Shown: positions 15,740 to 23,756 of the stretch, in pieces
How positions within the stretch are numbered: position 1 is the first letter of the stretch
Layout: every line of letters begins with the position of its first letter
Assembly: GCF_937997535.1 (NCBI RefSeq)
Contig: NZ_CALKTT010000006.1
Coordinates: 1-31,110 of the forward strand
Origin: an uncultured Campylobacter sp.
GTDB lineage: Bacteria; Campylobacterota; Campylobacteria; Campylobacterales; Campylobacteraceae
DNA length: 31,110 bases
Direction of reading: 5' to 3'
Translations under genes and position numbers: made by a program
Notes under the pieces: model-generated
What the model saw: only the letters and a program-made list of their open reading frames with translations
Told to the model about the DNA's origin: nothing
The model's database searches: none

Positions 15740-16742
15740 CGGTTTTCTCCGAAATTTGCGCTCTGATCTCCATACTGCCTAGCTCGTAGCAGACCGGACA
15801 GCGGTGCGAGAAGAGCCCCACCGAGCTTTTGCACTTCGCGCAGGTGTAGCTAAAGCTAAGCCTCGCGTCCTCAAAGCCCGCGTCTTTCATAGCAATAAGC
15901 GCGTTGATCTCAAAAATTTTACTCGCGCTCTGCGGCTTTTGATCGCTTTTTCCGAGCGCGTAAAAAAGGGCGTTATACTCCGCATCCTGCGTGTTTACCG
16001 CCGCAGGGAAATCATAGATCAGATCGATCGCCTGCTCGATCGGCGGGAAGCGATCGAAACCCTCCATAGGCTCTTTGTTTTTGATAAAAAGCTCCATACA
16101 GAACCGCCCCGCGCATTTGAAGTTTAGCTTTGAAATTTTAGCGATCTTCTTATTAAACGGCGTATTGGCGTCGTTTGCGATGATTTGAGCGCGCTCGAAC
16201 TGGCTTTGAGCATATACTTCGGCGTCCTGTTCGCGTAGCGCGTCAAGCGCCTCAAGCGCCTCATTAAAGCGCTTCAGCCGCTCATAAATCACCGTAAGAT
16301 GCGTAAGAGCCTCTTTGTTTCTCGGGCGCAGCTTCAGCGCCTGCAAAAACACCTCTTCGGCGCGCCCCAAAAAGCCCGCTTTGAAATATACGATACCGAG
16401 ATTGGTGAGGATAAACTCCCTCTGTACGCCGCCGCTAGCCTTACTTAGCGCGATTAGATAAATTTCTATCGCGCGCTCGAAGTCGCCGCTTTTGACGAAA
16501 GAGCTAGCTAAAATTCCAAGCGTCGGGATGTCTATTTGCGGGCTTGCTAAAAGCTGTCTGTGCTCCGAGTTAAGCGCGTCTAGGGTGTCAAATTTTTTGA
16601 TGAAATTCTCTAAACTCTGCCTCTCGTTTTTTTTAGAAAAAACTCCCCAAATGTAGCTTAGAATCGACACTAGCAAGATTATGCTTATCAGCATGATAAG
16701 CCCGAAAATCGGGTCGCGATCGTCTAAGAAAAAATTATCCAA
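15717..16742 (-). CDS. LapB-like TPR protein with N-terminal membrane anchor and C-terminal zinc ribbon
   Basis: The order of parts is that of LapB (YciM): a membrane segment (PIFGLIMLISIILLVSILSYIWGVF, read in two pieces), TPR helices (about 85-190; clear units include EFILTNLGIVYFKAG and EALTHLTVIYERLKRFNEAL), and a rubredoxin-like C-terminus with CAKC and CPVC. In enterobacteria LapB with FtsH controls LpxC and so LPS synthesis; a similar envelope role is an inference. I place the start at TTG 16742 because CGACGAGG lies just upstream, giving 341 residues; a TTG at 16772 would sit over the promoter. The gene is divergent from dnaG and upstream of rnhA. Confidence 0.75.
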   Translation of the reverse strand: MDNFFLDDRDPIFGLIMLISIILLVSILSYIWGVFSKKNERQSLENFIKKFDTLDALNSEHRQLLASPQIDIPTLGILASSFVKSGDFERAIEIYLIALSKASGGVQREFILTNLGIVYFKAGFLGRAEEVFLQALKLRPRNKEALTHLTVIYERLKRFNEALEALDALREQDAEVYAQSQFERAQIIANDANTPFNKKIAKISKLNFKCAGRFCMELFIKNKEPMEGFDRFPPIEQAIDLIYDFPAAVNTQDAEYNALFYALGKSDQKPQSASKIFEINALIAMKDAGFEDARLSFSYTCAKCKSSVGLFSHRCPVCYELGSMEIRAQISEKTGEIGQTF

Positions 16743-16771
16743 ATCAAACCTCGTCGCAAAAATAAAGGGCA

Positions 16772-16780
16772 ATTATAGCA
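16772..16780 (-). promoter_or_regulatory. Extended -10 promoter for the lapB-like/rnhA direction
   Basis: On the minus strand TGC-TATAAT is a perfect extended -10 box (TATAAT at 16777-16772), about 30 bases before the proposed TTG start. Confidence 0.6.
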
Positions 16781-16789
16781 AAGTGCGGG

Positions 16790-16795
16790 TATAAT
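16790..16795 (+). promoter_or_regulatory. -10 box for dnaG, likely leaderless transcript
   Basis: TATAAT ends 7 bases before the dnaG ATG (16803). Transcription starting at the normal distance would begin at or next to the start codon; no ribosome site is present between them. Confidence 0.55.
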
Positions 16796-16802
16796 TTCGC
16801 TT

Positions 16803-18962
16803 ATGATTAAAAACGAAAGCATAGAAAATCTGCTGGCCACCGTAGATATCGTAGACGTCGTAGAAAAATATGTCCCGCTTAAGCGCAGCGGCGCAAATTT
16901 CGTGGGCGTCTGCCCCTTCCACGACGATTCGCACCCGAGCATGAGCGTGAGCTCCAAGCTTGGAATTTTTCACTGTTTTTCGTGCAAAGCGGGCGGTAAC
17001 GCGATTAAATTTATCCAAGATTACGAAAAGATAAGCTTCCCAGAAGCGGTCGAAAAGCTTGCGGGGATGTATAATTTCGCGCTGCAATACACCGGCGCCA
17101 AAGTCCAGGAGCGCAGCGAAGAGAAGAAGGTGCTCGGGATTTTAAACGCCTACTACCAAAGCTGCCTTTATCAAAATCCTGCCGCCGTGAAATACCTGCA
17201 CGATCGCGGCCTAAGCGATCAGAGCATTCGCAAATTCGGCCTTGGATACGCAGGAGCTAGCGCGCAGACGATCAGGGTTTTGCAAAACGAAGAAATTCCG
17301 CCGCAAGACGCGCTAAATGCGGGCGCGGTGAAGCAAAACGAGCGCGGGCTTTATGCTAGCTTCATCGAGCGCATCACCTTTCCGATCTACAACCACGCAA
17401 GCAAGCTCGTGGGCTTCGGCGGCCGCACGATAAGTGACAACCCTGCCAAATACGTCAATTCTCCGCAGTGCGCGCTGTTTGATAAATCTAAAATTTTCTA
17501 CGCATTCGACCTTGCGAAAAAAAGCGCGATCGCTAAAAAAACCCTCATCATCACCGAGGGCTACATGGACGTCATCATGCTGCACCAAGCGGGCATCGAC
17601 AACGCCGTAGCAGTGCTCGGCACGGCGCTGACGCCCGCTCATCTGCCGCTTATAAAGCGCGCGGAGCTTAACGTCGTGCTTAGCTTCGACGGCGACGCTG
17701 CGGGCATCAATGCGGCGATGAAATCGGCGCGGCTTTTGTGCCTGAACAAGATCGACTCAAGCGTCGCTATAATCGGCGGCGGTGCCGATCCTGCGGATAT
17801 GATAGTCGCGGGCAAGGTGCGCGAGCTAGAGCAAATTTATGCTAGCGGCATGGAGAGCGGGGAGTTTCTGATCCGAAGAATCGCTAAAAAATACGACCTC
17901 GCCCGCCCCGTGCAAAAAGAGGCTGCGCTAAATGAGATCAAAGAATTTACCGCAGCGCTCGGCCCCGTGCTCGCCGAGTCCTATCAGAGCCTGGTCGCGC
18001 AAATTTTAAACGTCTCGCCGGGTTCGTTTAATTTAGCAAGCGGCGGTAAAAATTTCGGCGCGGGCTTTGAGGGGCGAAATTTTAACGAGGGCGGGAATTT
18101 CGGCTCTCGTGATTTCGGTTCTTACGAAGGGCGCGGCGCAGACGGTAGGGGCGGTGTGAGCGGGAGCTTAAACGGCGGAAATTTTGTTCGCGAGCAAAAC
18201 ACGGCGCGCTACGAGAGCTCTGCGCCGCTTGCCGCTTCGGCTAGGGGCGGGCGGACGCTACTGCGCCGCAAGGAGATCGCGGAGCTTCAGATCATAAAAT
18301 CGATGTTGCTTGATAGCGAGATGGCGGAGCTTGGGCTCGGCTGCTTGGAGCAGCGCGATTTTCGCATGCACGGCGATATTTTCGAGGCGTTTTTGGCTTT
18401 CGCTCGCAGCGGCGAGAATTTTAAAAATTTCATCGGGGGCGAGGGCGGCAATGCGGATAGTAATGCCGGCGAAAATTTCATCGCAGGCGGCGCGGGAGAA
18501 AATTTTATCCGTAGCGAGAGCGCAAATTTAAAAAGCGGTGAGAGCTCTAGCGAGCAAAATTTTAGCGGGCAGGGCTCTACGGGCGCCGTAAATTTAAAAG
18601 ATTCCGCGCAGCAGGGTGCAAACGGCGGCGAGAAGCAAGAGGATGCAAATAACGGCGAGAGACGGAGCTTAAGCATCGGCGCAAATCAAGGCGAGATGGA
18701 AGCCGCCGCTCAAAATGTCCAAAGAACTCAAAGTATCCAAAATGTTCAAAACGCCGAAAGCGAAGCCCTTGAAAATCTGCGTGCGCTTGCGCTGGACGAT
18801 GAAATTTTGCCGATCGGCGGTGCGGCGCTCTTTAACGACGCATGCAAAATTTTACGCCGCAACGCCCTGCAAGAGCTAATGCAAAAGCTCAAAAACTCCG
18901 ACGCGCCCGACAAGATCGAGCGGATCTTGGAGTATCAAAAAAAGATCAATCAACTCAAGTAA
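16803..18962 (+). CDS. dnaG: DNA primase DnaG with expanded low-complexity linkers
   Basis: Makes RNA primers for replication. The zinc-binding domain has C37, H40, C58, C61 (CPFH...CFSC). The catalytic core includes the TOPRIM motifs TEGYMDV (E252) and SFDGDAAG (D296, D298). The C-terminal helicase-interaction region is interrupted by two low-complexity stretches: a G/F/N-rich one (about 413-483, with GGNFGSRDFGS) and an N/G/S/E/Q-rich one (about 537-655), which sits inside the helical domain between DIFEAFLAFARSGENF and EALENLRALALDDEILP. Total length is 719; about 600 is usual in relatives. Transcription seems to start right at the ATG. The next gene follows after 9 bases. Confidence 0.96.
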   Translation: MIKNESIENLLATVDIVDVVEKYVPLKRSGANFVGVCPFHDDSHPSMSVSSKLGIFHCFSCKAGGNAIKFIQDYEKISFPEAVEKLAGMYNFALQYTGAKVQERSEEKKVLGILNAYYQSCLYQNPAAVKYLHDRGLSDQSIRKFGLGYAGASAQTIRVLQNEEIPPQDALNAGAVKQNERGLYASFIERITFPIYNHASKLVGFGGRTISDNPAKYVNSPQCALFDKSKIFYAFDLAKKSAIAKKTLIITEGYMDVIMLHQAGIDNAVAVLGTALTPAHLPLIKRAELNVVLSFDGDAAGINAAMKSARLLCLNKIDSSVAIIGGGADPADMIVAGKVRELEQIYASGMESGEFLIRRIAKKYDLARPVQKEAALNEIKEFTAALGPVLAESYQSLVAQILNVSPGSFNLASGGKNFGAGFEGRNFNEGGNFGSRDFGSYEGRGADGRGGVSGSLNGGNFVREQNTARYESSAPLAASARGGRTLLRRKEIAELQIIKSMLLDSEMAELGLGCLEQRDFRMHGDIFEAFLAFARSGENFKNFIGGEGGNADSNAGENFIAGGAGENFIRSESANLKSGESSSEQNFSGQGSTGAVNLKDSAQQGANGGEKQEDANNGERRSLSIGANQGEMEAAAQNVQRTQSIQNVQNAESEALENLRALALDDEILPIGGAALFNDACKILRRNALQELMQKLKNSDAPDKIERILEYQKKINQLK

Positions 18963-18971
18963 AGGAACGAA

Positions 18972-19955
18972 ATGAAGGCATTGGCGCTCTTTAGCGGCGG
19001 GCTTGATTCCATGCTCGCGGTCAAACTCATCGTCTCGCAAGGCATCGAGGTGCTCGCGCTGAATATGGATATCGGATTTAGCGGCAAGGACGATAAGAGC
19101 GAGATCATGCGCCGCAGAGCCGCAGCCGCGGGGGCAGATTTTAAAAGCATCGATATCAGAAGCGAATATCTGCGGCAGGTGCTTTTCGAGCCCAAATACG
19201 GCTACGGCAAGTACTTCAACCCCTGCATCGACTGCCACGGATATATGTTTAAGACCGCGCTTACGATGCTGCAAAGCGAAGGGGCGAGCTTCATCATCAC
19301 TGGCGAGGTGCTCGGGCAGCGCCCGATGAGCCAGCGCGCCCAGGCTCTGGCTCAAGTACAAGGGCTTAGCGGTGATGAGGAGGGGCTGATCCTGCGTCCG
19401 CTGTGCGCGAAGCTGCTGCCGCCTACGACGCCCGAGATCAGGGGCTGGGTTGATCGCGACGCTCTGCTTGATATCAGCGGGCGCGGGCGGGCTAGGCAGA
19501 TGCAGCTGGCGGCGGAGTTTGGCTTTGAGGATTACGAAACGCCCGCGGGAGGCTGTCTGCTGACCGTGCAGAGCTTCAGCGAGCGGATCAAGGATGCGGT
19601 AAAATTTGAAAAGATCGAAACGCCCGCGGACGCTGAAATTTTAAAATTCGGACGCCATCTGCGCCTGCCAGGCGGCGCCAAGCTCATAATCGGGCGAGAT
19701 GAGAGCGACAACAAAAAGCTTGCCGCCGTGCAAAATCCAAAATTTAGCGAGATAAAATTTAAAGATGACGTCGTGGGCGCGCTAAGCCTGCTAAGCAGAG
19801 GCGCGAGCGAAGCGGATAGAGAGCTTGCGGCGAGGCTGGCGCTAACATACGCCAAAACGGACGCCGCGCGCAGCTACGCCCTGCTCATAGACGGCAGCGA
19901 GCTGAGCGCAAGCCCCTTTGAGGGCAAGGATGCTGCGCGCGGGTATTTTGTGTGA
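18972..19955 (+). CDS. PP-loop ATPase, MnmA/ThiI-like, possible tRNA-modifying enzyme
   Basis: The N-terminus has the PP-loop nucleotide-binding motif FSGGLDSMLAVKL (8-20), shared by adenylating tRNA thiolases and argininosuccinate synthase. A CxxC (PCIDCHGYMF) follows near residue 80 and ITGEVLGQRPMSQ fits the family. The C-terminal third (LKFGRHLRLPGGAKLIIGRDE) resembles the NFACT-R-type RNA-binding module fused to such enzymes in campylobacteria. Together this suggests activation of a tRNA base for sulfur transfer; the reaction is inferred. It lies 9 bases after dnaG with AAAGGA upstream, so probably co-transcribed. 327 residues, no damage seen. Confidence 0.75.
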   Translation: MKALALFSGGLDSMLAVKLIVSQGIEVLALNMDIGFSGKDDKSEIMRRRAAAAGADFKSIDIRSEYLRQVLFEPKYGYGKYFNPCIDCHGYMFKTALTMLQSEGASFIITGEVLGQRPMSQRAQALAQVQGLSGDEEGLILRPLCAKLLPPTTPEIRGWVDRDALLDISGRGRARQMQLAAEFGFEDYETPAGGCLLTVQSFSERIKDAVKFEKIETPADAEILKFGRHLRLPGGAKLIIGRDESDNKKLAAVQNPKFSEIKFKDDVVGALSLLSRGASEADRELAARLALTYAKTDAARSYALLIDGSELSASPFEGKDAARGYFV

Positions 19956-19981
19956 TAGGACTATAAGGATTCGAATGTAAT

Positions 19982-20558
19982 ATGAAGCTTGAACGTTTTC
20001 CTGGTATAAACATTATAGTTGAAGAAAAACGTGTTATTTTCGAATTAAAAATTAAAAACCAAAAATCTGTATATATGTGCCACCCATTTACAAATAACAC
20101 TGGAGGTATTGCGTTTGTTGATAGCATAAAATTCTTTAGAATTATGGCGTAATAGTAAAATTGATGTAGATAAAGAAATAAGCAATAAAAGGGAAGATGG
20201 TTGGCGAAACGATTACAAATATAGTTGGGAAGAAGAGGGCTTTAAACAGGGTCTTGGTAATACTGTGCCATTGGCTAGAGTTTGTTGTTATTCTGATGAG
20301 TATTATGTACCAATAAAAGTAAGATGTATTCCGTTTTTTAAAAAGAATTATGTGAAAGAAAAAAAATACGCTTGTTCATTTTCTGACGGAATAACACGTA
20401 CTATTTGGCTGCTTTCTAATGGAGCAAAATCATTTCCAGTACATTTAAGCTCCTCCGATGAGACAAAAATATTGGCAAAATTTGCAGGTATTACAGAAAA
20501 TTCTTATTATATAAAGACAGAAATTCAAAGTGAACTGAATTTATGGGATAAGAAATGA
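19982..20558 (+). pseudogene. AT-rich horizontally acquired gene, frameshifted; function unknown
   Basis: From ATG 19982 the frame reads MKLERFPGINIIVEEKRVIF to GGIAFVDSIKF and stops at 20152 (56 residues). Dropping one A from AAAA at 20128-20131 continues as SINSLELWRNSKIDVDKE through WEEEGFKQGLGNTVPLARV to the stop at 20558, giving about 191 residues. Without the repair, a GTG at 20265 could start a 97-residue fragment. Base and codon use (GTA, TGT, ATA, AAA) is far more AT-rich than every neighbour, a sign of transfer. The segment FSDGITRTIWLLSNGAKSFP faintly recalls plasmid fertility-inhibition proteins, but that is recall only and I do not assign it. No ribosome site is obvious. Confidence 0.7.
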
Positions 20559-20638
20559 TATATAAAATTTTAGTCATAAATTTATGGAATTTTAGTTAAA
20601 ATCCTTTCATCAAAATTTCGCGTAAAAGCTCTGCGAAA

Positions 20639-21667
20639 ATGTCAAATTTAGGAGAATCCTTGAAGCTTCAAATGTCCTTGATGTCGGTTGCTTGCGTCGT
20701 AATCATCCTGGCTGGTCTTAAAGCCGCGCAGGCTATCGTCGTGCCATTTTTGTTAGCTATTTTCATCACGGTGCTTGTATCGCCACTGGTGCTTTACGTC
20801 CAAAAGATCCGCGTCGGGCGTGTTTTTAGCTTCCTCATCATCACTTTTGCTTTCGTAGCGATTATAGTGTTTTTCGGCGCAGTCATCTTTGATGCGATCA
20901 AGGAATTTTCAGCGCGCCTGCCCGAGCTTCAAGCAAAATTTGAAGAGGTGCTAGGAGGCGTGAGCGCAAAGCTCTCTCGATTCGGCATAGAGCTTAACGC
21001 CGCAAGCCTGGGCATCGATCCGAGCGAAGCCGCCGCACAGCTATCTGCGCTACTGCGCAAAACAGGCTCGATAGTCTCGACGGGATTTTTCATTTTTATA
21101 ATGGTTTCATTTATGGTCTTTGAAAGCTCCGTGATCGACGAAAAAATCCGCTATTTTTCGCAAAGTAGCCGCGCTACGCATACTTTCGTGAAGAAATTTG
21201 CCTCCAGCCTCAAAAAATATCTGCTAATCAAAACTATCGCTTCAGCTTGCACCGGCGCGCTCATCGGACTCGGGCTGTGGACGCTTGGCGTCCCATATGC
21301 TGCGCTATGGGGGATTTTAGCTTTCGTGCTAAATTTCATCCCCACCATTGGCTCGATCGTAGCGGTCTTTCCGACGCTTTTCGTGACGCTAGCTACGATG
21401 GATATAAGCTCTAGCATCTGGACTATCGCAATCTATTTAGTAGTAAACGTAGCGATCGGAAATATCATCGAGCCACGATTTTTAGGGCAAGGGCTTGGGC
21501 TTTCAACGATCAGCGTGCTTGCAGGACTACTACTGTGGGGCTTCGTGCTTGGTATCGGCGGGCTATTTTTGGCCGTGCCGCTTACGATGAGCTTGCAAAT
21601 CGCGCTTGCCTCAAATGACAAAACACGCTTCATCGCGACTCTATTAAGCAACAAGGTCGAAAGATAA
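20639..21667 (+). CDS. AI-2E family membrane transporter (permease)
   Basis: A 342-residue polytopic protein of the AI-2E/UPF0118 exporter family. It has paired N-terminal segments (CVVIILAGLKAAQAIVVPFLL, read in parts; then FSFLIITFAFVAIIVFF), a soluble loop (about 85-130) and a C-terminal helix bundle with the family signatures LNFIPTIGSIVAVFP and EPRFLGQGLGLSTISVLAGL. Members export diverse solutes or sodium; the substrate here is unknown. ATG 20639 has no ribosome site, while TAGGAG at 20648-20653 sits before TTG 20660, which may be the real start (335 residues). A TAAAAT box at 20597-20602 precedes it. Confidence 0.85.
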   Translation: MSNLGESLKLQMSLMSVACVVIILAGLKAAQAIVVPFLLAIFITVLVSPLVLYVQKIRVGRVFSFLIITFAFVAIIVFFGAVIFDAIKEFSARLPELQAKFEEVLGGVSAKLSRFGIELNAASLGIDPSEAAAQLSALLRKTGSIVSTGFFIFIMVSFMVFESSVIDEKIRYFSQSSRATHTFVKKFASSLKKYLLIKTIASACTGALIGLGLWTLGVPYAALWGILAFVLNFIPTIGSIVAVFPTLFVTLATMDISSSIWTIAIYLVVNVAIGNIIEPRFLGQGLGLSTISVLAGLLLWGFVLGIGGLFLAVPLTMSLQIALASNDKTRFIATLLSNKVER

Positions 21668-21707
21668 AGCGAAATTCCGCGAAATTTTAAAATTCAATAA
21701 ATTCTAG

Positions 21708-21721
21708 CTTGAGCGCGCTCA
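21708..21721. promoter_or_regulatory. Perfect 14-base palindrome between permease and YgbA-like gene
   Basis: TTGAGCGCGCTCAA is fully symmetrical, 24 bases before a TAAAAT box (21745-21750) that probably drives the next gene. It could be an operator for a dimeric regulator or part of a weak terminator. Confidence 0.35.
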
Positions 21722-21769
21722 AGAGTATTTTTGTCTCTTTTAGATAAAATCCGCCCAAAAGGATCAAAT

Positions 21770-22129
21770 ATGACGAGCGAAAAATTTATTTACGAAGTAA
21801 ATACGGTGACGAAATTTATCCAAATTTACTGCGATGGCAAGCATGCGGATGCGCCTAAAAAAGACGGTGCCGTGCTTCATGACTACAAAGACGATAAGGG
21901 GCTTGTGCAAACGCACTTTCATCTCTGTAGCGACTGCGAGCGAATGCTACGCTATGCTTACGCGCGCCTGCGTGCCTGCCCGCATACCGAAAAGCCACGC
22001 TGTCACCACTGCCCGCATCCATGCTACGAGCGTGAAATGTGGGTAAATATGGCTAAGATGATGAAATATAGCGGCATGAAGCTTGGGCTTACGAAGATCA
22101 AAAAGCTTTTTTCGTTTAAAAAAAGCTAA
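21770..22129 (+). CDS. YgbA-like protein (nitrous oxide-stimulated promoter family)
   Basis: A 119-residue cysteine-rich protein. The pattern CSDCERMLRYAYARLRACPH, then PRCHHCPHPCY and MKYSGMKLGL, is that of YgbA-type proteins, which in enterobacteria are induced by nitrosative stress and help recovery from nitric oxide. The cysteines may bind iron or zinc. I start at ATG 21770, which has AAAGGA upstream; the frame is open earlier but from a TTG without support. The -10 box at 21745-21750 and the palindrome at 21708-21721 suggest it has its own regulated promoter. It is not co-oriented closely with any nitrosative-stress gene here. Confidence 0.75.
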   Translation: MTSEKFIYEVNTVTKFIQIYCDGKHADAPKKDGAVLHDYKDDKGLVQTHFHLCSDCERMLRYAYARLRACPHTEKPRCHHCPHPCYEREMWVNMAKMMKYSGMKLGLTKIKKLFSFKKS

Positions 22130-22382
22130 CTTGCGCTGGCAATTTAGTTAAAGTTTGCGGGTAAAATTTATATCTGCAAACCCGCTTCATCTCTACACAA
22201 AAAAGTATAAAAAAGCGGCGTGAGAACAAGCACAAAAAGATATAAAAATCAATCAAAATACTAAATTTTAGCGCGTAAAATTCTGCCTCGCAAACGCAAA
22301 TCCTCCGCAATCCTTGATAATAAATAATTAAATTTGAGTTTATAGTTTTAAGTTAGAATTGTGCCCAATCAAAGGAGAAAAT

Positions 22383-23159
22383 ATGAAGGTCATTACCATC
22401 GCGGTCGTTAACGGCAGGGTCGTAAACGAAAAGGAATTAATCGCGTCTATCGCCGATTATGACGATTTTACCGCGGTTGCCGAACAACTCCGCAAAGGGC
22501 TGAAATCGAGATATTTTACATCTAGAGAGCATGCGAGAATCTATAAAAAAATCAGTGTCGAGACGGGCTTTAGGCGCGTGCGATTCGACTACAAACCTTA
22601 TAAAGATAAAATTTCAAACCTTATCGCCGAGGGCTACACCGTCAAGGCGATCCTAAAAAAGATCGGCGAGGAGGATGAAGCGTTCAAAAACGCCGTTACT
22701 GCGCCCGGGCTTACGCACTTCATCTCCGTGACGTTCAAAGATGAAAAAACAAGACTTCGCGCAACTGCCAAAAAAAGCGAGGACTTCTTATACGCATATC
22801 GCTTCGAAATCAAGAAAATGCACTTCCAAGGCATTAGCAATAAAGAAATTTTAAAGTATATGAAATCTCACTACGAAAAAGATTTCGCAAAAGTAAGCGA
22901 GCGCGATCTTGCCGCTTTTATCGAGGCAAATGCAGTGCTGGATACCGACCGCAAACTCTCGCTGTATAAAAAGCCGAGCCTTTACGATCCGCATTTTAGC
23001 GAGATTATGAAGCTTTACGCAAGCGGTATGCGAGTCTATGATATCTGGAAGACGCTTAAAGCCAAATACCCCGAGCTAGCCAAGCTTCAGGCGCCGAGCC
23101 TTTATCAGTTCATCGCAAACAACGCCCTTGGCAAAGCCAAATATATGCAAAAAGACTGA
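22383..23159 (+). CDS. Unknown protein with three helical ~45-residue repeats
   Basis: ATG 22383 has an ideal ribosome site (AAAGGAGA); 258 residues. After an N-terminal part (MKVITIAVVNGRVVNEKEL) come three similar modules: about 71-115 (DKISNLIAEGYTVKAILKKI to LTHFIS), 138-184 (FEIKKMHFQGISNKEILKYM to LAAFIEANA) and 203-248 (SEIMKLYASGMRVYDIWKTL to LYQFIANNA). The shared pattern EI.K....G....I.K.LK..Y....L..FI resembles small helix-turn-helix modules of the resolvase/transposase type, so nucleic-acid binding is possible, but no family is recognised. The protein is lysine-rich. It stands alone, with 253 AT-rich bases upstream. Confidence 0.7.
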   Translation: MKVITIAVVNGRVVNEKELIASIADYDDFTAVAEQLRKGLKSRYFTSREHARIYKKISVETGFRRVRFDYKPYKDKISNLIAEGYTVKAILKKIGEEDEAFKNAVTAPGLTHFISVTFKDEKTRLRATAKKSEDFLYAYRFEIKKMHFQGISNKEILKYMKSHYEKDFAKVSERDLAAFIEANAVLDTDRKLSLYKKPSLYDPHFSEIMKLYASGMRVYDIWKTLKAKYPELAKLQAPSLYQFIANNALGKAKYMQKD

Positions 23160-23210
23160 TATGCCCGCGCTTTTTGTAAATTTTACTTTCAAATTTAAAA
23201 TTTCGCCGCG

Positions 23211-23756
23211 ATGAAAACCTGCGTCATTCTCTGTGGCGGCAAAAGCTCGCGTTTCGGCAGCGACAAAACGCTGTTTCCATTTCGCGGGCATCCCAGCATG
23301 ACGCACTTTCTTTTCTCGCGCTTAAGAGGCGAGTTTGAGCGGGTTTTCGCCTGCGCCAAAAGCTCTAAATTTAACCCGCCGCTTCCTATGATCTACGACG
23401 AATTTGAGGAATTTTCGCCGATGGGCGCGCTGTATTCGGCGCTAAAGCCCTTTAGCGGCGAGCGCATTTTTATCATCCCCGCCGATATGCCATTTGTAGA
23501 AATTTCCACCATTCGCGCTCTTAGCGAGCAGGAGGGGCAAATTTGCGTGGCGGGCGACAAAGCGCATAGGCACAGCCTATGCGGATTTTTTGACGCAGCT
23601 CTTGCGCCGCGCGCGCTTGAGCTCTACCGCGCGAAAGAGCATAAGATCGGCGCGCTCATCGGATCTGCAAATTCCAAAGTGTTAAATTTCAAAAACAAAG
23701 AGCAGTTTTTAAATATAAATTATCAAAACGATTTAAAGGGCGTAGATGAAATTTAA
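23211..23756 (+). CDS. mobA: Molybdenum cofactor guanylyltransferase MobA
   Basis: Attaches GMP to molybdopterin to make the guanine dinucleotide cofactor used by enzymes such as formate dehydrogenase and periplasmic nitrate or TMAO reductases. The 181 residues show the nucleotidyltransferase loop LCGGKSSRFGSDK (8-20), PMGALYSAL, the metal-binding PADMPFV and the C-terminal NINYQNDL. No ribosome site is evident before ATG 23211. Its 3' end overlaps pldA by 11 bases. The mobA-pldA pair is known from C. jejuni gene order as I recall it. Confidence 0.92.
   Translation: MKTCVILCGGKSSRFGSDKTLFPFRGHPSMTHFLFSRLRGEFERVFACAKSSKFNPPLPMIYDEFEEFSPMGALYSALKPFSGERIFIIPADMPFVEISTIRALSEQEGQICVAGDKAHRHSLCGFFDAALAPRALELYRAKEHKIGALIGSANSKVLNFKNKEQFLNINYQNDLKGVDEI

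Noticed and set aside
19966..19985. TTCGAAT word resembling a tRNA T-loop at the edge of the AT-rich gene, as a possible attachment site
   Set aside because: No cloverleaf can be built around it and no integrase or flanking direct repeat is visible.
22114..22137. A/T-rich hairpin at the end of the YgbA-like gene as terminator
   Set aside because: The stem is nearly all A-T, spans the stop codon and is not followed by a T-run.
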